A stretch of 64,000 nt of DNA from Thermohalobaculum sp039805905 (GTDB lineage: Bacteria; Pseudomonadota; Alphaproteobacteria; Rhodobacterales; Rhodobacteraceae), in assembly GCA_039805905.1 (NCBI GenBank), contig JBDIVM010000016.1, positions 1 to 64,000 of the forward strand, read 5' to 3'. The notes beneath the pieces are model-generated. The model did not search any database. It had not been told where the DNA came from and worked only from the letters and a program-made list of their open reading frames with translations. Position 1 is the first letter of the stretch; each line of letters starts with the position of its first letter. Position numbers and translations under genes: made by a program. Of this stretch, positions 58,222 through 64,000 are shown one piece after another.

Positions 58222-60746
58222 TCCCAGAACCCTCCCCAGCCCTCGCGCAGCTCGGCCCTGCCCATGTCCTCGACGACGGGGTAGAGCCGGTTCGCCACCA
58301 CCAGCCGCTGGCCACCGTCGCGACTCAGCGGCCGGATCAGGGCGGTGAACTCCGACCGGCTCTCATAGGGCAGGAACCAGTTGAAGGGGATGGTGAGGAA
58401 CAGCCCCTTGTCGAAGCTGCCCTCGCCGAACTCGTCGAAGGGAACGTCCGTGAAGGTCGCGAAGCCGCCGACCTCCCAGCCGTTGGCGAAGCGGCGCTTG
58501 AGCGTGATGGTGCCGCCCCAGTCGCCGGCGAGATAGCGCCCGGCATCAAGCTGGGCGCTGAGCCCGTGCCAGCCGGAATCGAGATAGAGGCTGGCATGTC
58601 CGGTCACCACGTCGTAGCTGCGGAACCCGAACAGCTGGTCGAAATCGCGCTGCTGCACCCAGTTGAGCTCGCCGCCGAGGCCCCAGCTCTGCCGCGCCGG
58701 CTGCCACAGGAGCTCGCCGCCGATGCCGCCGAACATGCGCTCGAGCAGGCCCGCCGACACCCGGCCGTAGAGGCTGTCGTCGAGCTTTGTCACGTAGTCC
58801 GCGGTCAGCCGCGAGATCGAGGGGTCGCCCTCCCTCAGGTAGCGGGCGATGTCGGAGCGGACGCGCGGAAGCTCGGAGTCGTTCAGCGGCTCGATGTCGT
58901 CGAGATTGCCGACAATGCGCTTCTGCAAGGCGCCATTGAGGCTGAGGCCCGGCAGGAGTTCGATTCTGGCCTCAGCCACGGCCGCAAGATCGAGCCGCAG
59001 GGGCTGGTCGGGATCGAACAGGTTCACCGGCACGGTCGGGTTGATCGCCCAGGAGGTGTGCGGGAACTGCTCCATCGTCCCCTCGGTGGCGCGCCAGTCC
59101 GCCGGAGGGGCATCCGTAACGCTGGCGCTGACCCAGGTGGCGTGCGCGGCATCCGGACGGTTGACCGTATCTTCCAGCGCCGAGCGCAGGAGCGTCACGC
59201 TGACAACCGGCAGGCTGTTCTCGACAGGCACGATCTCGAAGAGCTCGACCGAGGCGGGCATGGTGTTGGCGAGCGCCCGGGCGGTACGTCCGATCGCGCG
59301 CGGCATGGCGCGGAACTTTGCATTCTCGATGTAGACGGTCACCCGTTCGGCGGCCAGCTCGATGCCGAAAAGACCGATCCGGTCAGGCTCGAGCTCGGCC
59401 ACAAGCGTCTCGACCGCGGTGCGGCGCCGGGCCTCGTCGGCATACCAGTCCGTCGGATGACGCAGCGCGGCCCGCGTCTCGCGCCGGATCGCCTCCTGGC
59501 CGGCGGACCTGAGCGCCACCGTGCAGACGAGCTTGCCGTCGGGATGGCGGAAGCTGACCGCGTCGATGACGCCGAACTCGGCGTCGATGGCCGTTGCCGC
59601 CGCGTCCGGGCAGTCGTATCCCGCCGAGGGCGGCAGCGTGGCGATCGCCCAGCGCGACCCGTCCCCACGGTTCTCGATGGCGACGCCGGCGATCCCGCTC
59701 TCCGCGAAGCTGGTGGTCACCGGGGAGCCGGTAACCAGGTCTTTGACGGTGCCGAAGCGCGTTGCGGTTACGGCATCGCCCGGTGGAACAGGGCGGGGTG
59801 AAAGCGGCTGCGGTGCGGGCTCGCTGTCGACGGGCGCGAGCGGCTGGAACGGATTGGCTGTCAGGCTGAGGCGAATGCCGACCTCGGTGCCGTACATGTA
59901 GTAGGCGCCGATCTCGATGCCGTCGGTCGGCCGGTACTCGGCGCCGAGATTGACGCCGGTCTTCGGGCTGAACGACCCGAACGCGCGCTCGCGGCTGTAG
60001 CGGTCGTCGCTGTACTCGACCTTCAGCGCCAGACCTTCGACCGGGGTCTGCCACTCGGCGCCGCCGAAGATGCCGATCTCCTCGCCGGAGAAGAACTGGC
60101 CGAAATCGACCGAGCCGCCGGTACCCGACGAGGTGTCGCGGTCGCAGAACCGGTTGCCGTTGTGGCAGAGCGGGTTGTCGAGGCCGCTGCGCCCGGCGAA
60201 GCGGCCCCAGCCGACGCCGCCCGTGAGCGCGAGGTCGCCGCCGAGCAGGTTCTTGGTGGCGGCAAGATACTCGCCCGAATAGACGCCCGTTCCAAGGAAG
60301 TCCTGCAGCCCGACCGCGACGGCGGGCCAGTTCGGAGATTCCTCGACAAGCTTCAGCTTGAGGTCGAAGCTTCGGTCGTAAAGCGTTGTCTCTCCTGGTC
60401 CAGGCAGCAGGTCGTCGAGCACGGAATAGCGGAACGAAACCTCGAACCAGGGCAGGGCCTGGAAGGCGATGGTGTTGCGCAGGTAGCCGCCGAACCAGGA
60501 CGAGGTGACCGACAGCTGGGCATCAGGCTGCATTTCTGCCGTGGGCGTATCGATGAGCCCTGTCACGCCGAACAGGTTGAGGCTGGGACGGGGTGGCGGA
60601 ACCGGCACCTCGGCATCTGCGCGCGGGGGCAGAAGTGCAAGAGAGGCAGCGGCGAAGGCGACGAGCACTCCCCCGGCATGCTTCCCTGAGGGATGCCGCT
60701 GCAAAACCCGCCGGATCAAACTCCCCTCCCGGTTTCCGCGACTCAT
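58218..60746 (-). CDS. yjbH: YjbH/GfcD-family outer-membrane protein
   Basis: 842 aa from ATG 60746 (MSRGNREGSLIRRVLQR), chosen because a signal-like hydrophobic stretch (about residues 26-45) follows; an earlier start at 60830 would place this too deep. YjbH/GfcD is a two-barrel outer-membrane protein for exopolysaccharide. NLFGVTGLIDTPTAEMQPDAQLSVTSSWFGGYLRNTIAFQALPWFEVSFRY (about 58-108) and GGTITLKRRFANGWEVGGFATFTDVPFDEFGEGSFDKGLFLTIPFNW near the C terminus are family segments. Confidence 0.87.
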   Translation of the reverse strand: MSRGNREGSLIRRVLQRHPSGKHAGGVLVAFAAASLALLPPRADAEVPVPPPRPSLNLFGVTGLIDTPTAEMQPDAQLSVTSSWFGGYLRNTIAFQALPWFEVSFRYSVLDDLLPGPGETTLYDRSFDLKLKLVEESPNWPAVAVGLQDFLGTGVYSGEYLAATKNLLGGDLALTGGVGWGRFAGRSGLDNPLCHNGNRFCDRDTSSGTGGSVDFGQFFSGEEIGIFGGAEWQTPVEGLALKVEYSDDRYSRERAFGSFSPKTGVNLGAEYRPTDGIEIGAYYMYGTEVGIRLSLTANPFQPLAPVDSEPAPQPLSPRPVPPGDAVTATRFGTVKDLVTGSPVTTSFAESGIAGVAIENRGDGSRWAIATLPPSAGYDCPDAAATAIDAEFGVIDAVSFRHPDGKLVCTVALRSAGQEAIRRETRAALRHPTDWYADEARRRTAVETLVAELEPDRIGLFGIELAAERVTVYIENAKFRAMPRAIGRTARALANTMPASVELFEIVPVENSLPVVSVTLLRSALEDTVNRPDAAHATWVSASVTDAPPADWRATEGTMEQFPHTSWAINPTVPVNLFDPDQPLRLDLAAVAEARIELLPGLSLNGALQKRIVGNLDDIEPLNDSELPRVRSDIARYLREGDPSISRLTADYVTKLDDSLYGRVSAGLLERMFGGIGGELLWQPARQSWGLGGELNWVQQRDFDQLFGFRSYDVVTGHASLYLDSGWHGLSAQLDAGRYLAGDWGGTITLKRRFANGWEVGGFATFTDVPFDEFGEGSFDKGLFLTIPFNWFLPYESRSEFTALIRPLSRDGGQRLVVANRLYPVVEDMGRAELREGWGGFWE

Positions 60747-60907
60747 AAGTCCCGCCAGCGTGGCGAACAACGATTCGGTGCCCGGCCATCGCGCGCGGAG
60801 GGAGCGGATCGCCGGTGCGGGAAGGGACACGCGGGAAAGTGGTTGTGGTGGATCGCGCCTGCCCGCATTGTGCGGTCCGATCGAGATGGACCAGAAGGTG
60901 ACGATTC

Positions 60908-61285
60908 ATGCCCGCAACCTGCATCAGGCTCCTGCCCGGCGGAGATCCCCGCACGGGGATGGAGCCCTCGCACCTGACCAGCCCGGAGAACTTCCTGGGC
61001 CCGGACCCGAAGGAGACCATTCACACCGCCTTCCGCAGCCGCGAGGGCAACGTGACCGCGGGGGTCTGGGAGTGCTCGCCCTGCCGCGAGGACATCCGGC
61101 GCTACGGGGTCGACGAGCTCTGCGTGGTGATCGCGGGCGCGGTGACCATCACTGATCGCGAGGGAAGGTCTGAGACCTTCGGGCCGGGCGACAGTTTCGT
61201 GATGGATCGGGAGTTCTCCGGCGTCTGGCACATCACCGAGACGCTGAAGAAGTTCTGGATGATCCACGAGCCGAAGTCAGGTTGA
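60908..61285 (+). CDS. Cupin-domain protein
   Basis: 125 aa. One cupin_2/cupin_3-like domain: HTAFRSREGNVTAGVWECSPCREDIRRYGVDELCVVIAGAVTITDREGRSETFGPGDSFVMDREFSGVWHITETLKKFW. The usual G-x5-H-x-H metal motif is degenerate here, with E-L-C replacing the expected His pair, so it may be of the (R)-x-E cupin_3 type with unknown ligand. AAGGTG lies 7 nt before the ATG. It is coupled by a 1-nt overlap to the next gene. Confidence 0.83.
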   Translation: MPATCIRLLPGGDPRTGMEPSHLTSPENFLGPDPKETIHTAFRSREGNVTAGVWECSPCREDIRRYGVDELCVVIAGAVTITDREGRSETFGPGDSFVMDREFSGVWHITETLKKFWMIHEPKSG

Positions 61286-61692
61286 TGGCCGCCGCGCCCG
61301 ACACCCCCGCGCCGCCCGGCGCGGCCGAGCTTTCGATCACCTTCTTCTATTACCGCGACCTCGCCGGGGCGATGCGCTTCTACGAGGATGTCATGGGCTT
61401 CCGGCTGGCGATCGACCAGGGCTGGTCCAAGATCTACCGCATTGCCGGGGCAGCGCATCTGGGTCTGGTCGACGAGAGCCGCGGCATGCACCGCGCCGCG
61501 CCGGAAAAGCCGGTGCAGCTCTGCCTCAGGGTAACCGATGCGGACGCCTGGCACGCCTATGCCCGCGCGCGCAGCGTGCGCGGCCTCTCGGCCCTGAAAC
61601 AGAACGACGCGCTGGGCATCCGCGCCTTTGTCTTCGAGGATCCGGAAGGCTACCAGATCGAGGTGCAGACCCCGACCCGCACGGGGGTGTGA
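61285..61692 (+). CDS. VOC-superfamily (glyoxalase-fold) protein
   Basis: 135 aa. The VOC beta-alpha-beta-beta-beta pattern is seen in ITFFYYRDLAGAMRFYEDVMGFRLAIDQG and, near the end, FVFEDPEGYQIEVQT, with the Glu of the second metal position. This family includes glyoxalase I, bleomycin-resistance and dioxygenase proteins; the substrate is not defined. ATG 61285 shares its A with the stop of the cupin gene. Confidence 0.88.
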   Translation: MAAAPDTPAPPGAAELSITFFYYRDLAGAMRFYEDVMGFRLAIDQGWSKIYRIAGAAHLGLVDESRGMHRAAPEKPVQLCLRVTDADAWHAYARARSVRGLSALKQNDALGIRAFVFEDPEGYQIEVQTPTRTGV

Positions 61693-61718
61693 GCGGGGCC
61701 CGGACGCCTTCGCCGCGA

Positions 61719-61746
61719 TTGACCCTTGCGTGCGTTCATGTAATGT
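61719..61746 (+). promoter_or_regulatory. Candidate sigma70 promoter of nrdJ
   Basis: TTGACC (61719-61724) and TAATGT (61741-61746) are 16 bp apart. Each differs from the consensus at one or two positions. Transcription would begin near 61753, which makes the ATG at 61756 an unlikely start and favours 61771. No B12 riboswitch fits in this 64-bp spacer. Confidence 0.55.
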
Positions 61747-61770
61747 TCTGACCCTATGCTGGGAGTCGCC

Positions 61771-64000
61771 ATGAACGATTTCGCTGCGCCGATCTCGGCC
61801 CAGATCTGGAACATGAAGTACCGGCTGCGCGGACCCGACGGCGCGCCGGTCGACGGCACCGTGGCCGAGACCTGGCGCCGCGTGGCGCGCGCGCTGGCGG
61901 CGGCCGAGCCCGAGGCCGGGCGGGCCGCACGGGAGAGCCAGTTCCTCGAGGCCATGCGGGGCTTCCGCTTCCTCCCGGCGGGCCGCATCCTCTCGGGCGC
62001 GGGGACAGGCCGCACCGTCACGCTCTTCAACTGCTTCGTGATGGGCACGATCCCGGACAGCCTCGCCGGCATCTTCGAGATGCTGAAGGAGGGCGCACTG
62101 ACCATGCAGCAGGGCGGCGGCATCGGCTTCGACTTCTCGACCATCCGCCCGAAGGGCGCGCCGGTGGCGGGGGTGGGGGCGGACGCCTCGGGGCCGCTGA
62201 GCTTCATGGACGTCTGGGACGCGATGTGCCGCACCATCATGTCGGCCGGCTCGCGCCGGGGCGCGATGATGGCGACGCTCGCCTGCGACCACCCCGACAT
62301 CGAGGCCTTCGTCGCCGCCAAGCAGGACCCGGCGCGGCTGCGCATGTTCAATCTCTCGGTGCTGGCGACCGACGCCTTCATGGAAGCCGTCGAGGCCGAC
62401 GGCCCCTGGGAGCTGCAGTTCGAGGGCCGCGTCTTCCGCAGCATCCGCGCCCGCGACCTGTGGAACCGGATCATGCGGGCGACCTACGACTACGCCGAGC
62501 CGGGGGTGATCTTCATCGACCGCGTGAACCTGGCCAACAACCTGAATTACATAGAGAAAATCAGCGCGACCAACCCCTGCGGCGAGCAGCCGCTGCCACC
62601 CTATGGCGCCTGTCTCCTCGGCTCGGTCAACCTCGCCGCGCTGGTGCAGGACCCGTTCGGGCCCGACGCCCGGATCGACGAGGCGGAACTGGCCGCGCTC
62701 GTCACCACCGCCGTCCGCATGATGGACAATGTCGTCGACGTCTCGCGTTTCCCGCTCGAGGCGCAGCGGATCGAGGCGCAGGCCAAGCGGCGGATCGGGC
62801 TCGGCGTGACCGGGCTCGCCGATGCGCTCCTGATGACCGGGCTCCGCTACGGATCGGACGAGGCGGTGGCGCGCACCGGCGCCTGGATGCGGGCGGTGCT
62901 GCACGCTGCCTACCGCGCCTCGGTCGAGCTCGCGCGCGAGAAGGGGCCGTTTCCGCTCTTCGACCGCGATCGCTACCTCGAGGGCGCGTTCATCCGCAGC
63001 CTGCCGCAGGACATCCGCGACGGAATCGCCGCGCATGGCATCCGCAACGCGCTGCTGACCTCGATCGCGCCCACCGGCACGATCTCGCTCTTCGCCGGTA
63101 ACGTATCCTCGGGGATCGAGCCGGTCTTCGCCTATGCCTACACCCGCAAGGTGCTGATGCCCGATGGCAGCCGCACCGAGGAGGAGGTGGCCGACTACGC
63201 CGTGGCGAGGTTCCGCGAGAAGTTCGGCGCCGACGCACCCCTGCCCGGGAATTTCGTCGACGCCCAGACATTGGCTCCCCTCGACCACGTCCGGATGCAG
63301 GCCGAGGCGCAGAAATGGGTCGACAGTTCGATCTCCAAGACCATCAACTGCCCGGCCGACATCTCCTTCGACGCCTTCAAGGATGTCTATGCCGAGGCTT
63401 ACCGCACGGGCTGCAAGGGCTGCACCACCTATCGGCCGAATGCCGTGACCGGCTCGGTGCTCGAGGCGAAGTCCGCGTCCGAGAAGGTCGAGACGCTCCC
63501 GGCCTCCGAGGCGCCCTCGCACCCCGGCGAGGTGATCTGGATCTCGGAGCCGCTGGAGCGCCCCGAGATGCTGACGGGCCAGACCTACAAGGTGAAATGG
63601 CCCGACAGCCCGCACGCCATCTACATCACCATGAATGACGTCGTGGTGGCCGGGCGGCGTCGGCCGTTCGAGATCTTCATCAACTCGAAGAACATGGAGC
63701 ACTACGCCTGGACCGTGGCGCTGACCCGGATGATCTCGGCCGTGTTCCGCCGGGGCGGCGATGTCAGCTTCGTGGTCGAGGAGCTGAAGGCGGTGTTCGA
63801 TCCGCGCGGCGGCGCCTGGATCAAGGGACGCTACGTGCCCTCGATCCTCGCCGCGATCGGCGGCGTGATCGAACGCCACCTGATCGAGACCGGGTTCATC
63901 GAGGGCGAGGGAATGGGGCTCGCCGCCGATCCGGCGGCGCTGGCGCTGCCGGTCGGCGAGAACCGGCTCGCCCCCTCGGCCTGCCCGTCCTGCGGCAGCT
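61771..64000 (+). CDS. nrdJ: Adenosylcobalamin-dependent (class II) ribonucleotide reductase, partial
   Basis: At least 743 codons, cut by the window end. It reduces ribonucleotides using B12 and needs no oxygen. Residues seen are Cys88 (NCFV) and Cys281 (the redox pair), and the active-site NPCGEQ with Asn268, Cys270 and Glu272. The central LTSIAPTGTISLFAGNVSSGIEP segment is typical. The last codons are ACPSCGS, the start of the C-terminal Cys-rich part. GGGAG lies 5 nt before this ATG; 61756 is the alternative. Confidence 0.93.
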   Translation, partial: MNDFAAPISAQIWNMKYRLRGPDGAPVDGTVAETWRRVARALAAAEPEAGRAARESQFLEAMRGFRFLPAGRILSGAGTGRTVTLFNCFVMGTIPDSLAGIFEMLKEGALTMQQGGGIGFDFSTIRPKGAPVAGVGADASGPLSFMDVWDAMCRTIMSAGSRRGAMMATLACDHPDIEAFVAAKQDPARLRMFNLSVLATDAFMEAVEADGPWELQFEGRVFRSIRARDLWNRIMRATYDYAEPGVIFIDRVNLANNLNYIEKISATNPCGEQPLPPYGACLLGSVNLAALVQDPFGPDARIDEAELAALVTTAVRMMDNVVDVSRFPLEAQRIEAQAKRRIGLGVTGLADALLMTGLRYGSDEAVARTGAWMRAVLHAAYRASVELAREKGPFPLFDRDRYLEGAFIRSLPQDIRDGIAAHGIRNALLTSIAPTGTISLFAGNVSSGIEPVFAYAYTRKVLMPDGSRTEEEVADYAVARFREKFGADAPLPGNFVDAQTLAPLDHVRMQAEAQKWVDSSISKTINCPADISFDAFKDVYAEAYRTGCKGCTTYRPNAVTGSVLEAKSASEKVETLPASEAPSHPGEVIWISEPLERPEMLTGQTYKVKWPDSPHAIYITMNDVVVAGRRRPFEIFINSKNMEHYAWTVALTRMISAVFRRGGDVSFVVEELKAVFDPRGGAWIKGRYVPSILAAIGGVIERHLIETGFIEGEGMGLAADPAALALPVGENRLAPSACPSCGS

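Noticed and set aside
61102..63879. Minus-strand ORF of 925 codons opposite the VOC and nrdJ genes
   Set aside because: His/Arg/Gly-rich with no family pattern. It is the antisense shadow of nrdJ, whose active-site motifs are clear on the plus strand.

Overview
The window is 64 kb of uniformly GC-rich bacterial chromosome, densely coding, with many 1-8 nt stop/start overlaps. The organism is most likely an alphaproteobacterium of or near the Rhodobacterales. This rests on recalled family knowledge, not a database search. RpoA has the ending typical of that order; rplQ is followed by a Do-family protease, rarA, crcB and a pseudouridine synthase; flgE-flgK-flgL-flgI sits beside motB; and there is a SUV3-like helicase / S4 protein / ferredoxin / CarD block.

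Layout. 1-14.6 kb (+): the end of tuf, then the S10, spc and alpha ribosomal blocks (rpsJ to rplO), secY, adk, and rpsM-rpsK-rpoA-rplQ with its own sigma70-like promoter at 11902. 14.6-19.5 kb (+): a TauE-type permease, a Do/HtrA periplasmic protease, rarA, crcB and a pseudouridine synthase. 19.6-25.7 kb (-): motB, flgE, flgK, flgL and flgI. 25.9-29.8 kb (+): a MepA-type endopeptidase, a phytase/esterase-like exported protein, a RidA protein and two unrecognised lipoproteins behind an FNR-like box. 29.9-35.7 kb: a LOG-family protein (-), the lysine/peptidoglycan precursor genes dapD and dapE with two small genes between them (+), a PAP2 membrane protein and an RraA-family protein (-). 35.9-40.6 kb (-): helicase, S4 protein, fdxA and carD. 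40.7-46 kb: short units, namely a TPR protein, an SCP2 protein, an alpha/beta hydrolase, an SH3/META protein, a NYN-domain protein, a possible small zinc-ribbon protein and an AraC-type regulator.

46-55.8 kb (-) holds the most coherent accessory system. Genes for a LivGFHM-type ABC importer, its substrate-binding protein, the two subunits of an ATP-dependent hydantoinase/oxoprolinase and a FOXRED1/sarcosine-oxidase-like flavoprotein lie in one tightly coupled unit. It looks like an uptake-and-catabolism operon for a cyclic amide or lactam such as a hydantoin. The substrate is inference.

56-60.7 kb (-): a beta-barrel outer-membrane protein and a YjbF-YjbH pair (exopolysaccharide-associated). 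60.9-64 kb (+): a cupin, a VOC-fold protein and the start of a B12-dependent (class II) ribonucleotide reductase, cut by the window end.

I saw no tRNA, rRNA, insertion sequence, phage gene or CRISPR array. No region is clearly a new defence or mobile system. The points most worth a second look are the hydantoinase-transporter operon, the FNR-like box with the two lipoproteins, the rpsM leader, the orphan Cys-pair ORF at 44.5 kb and the NYN protein with an altered acidic motif.
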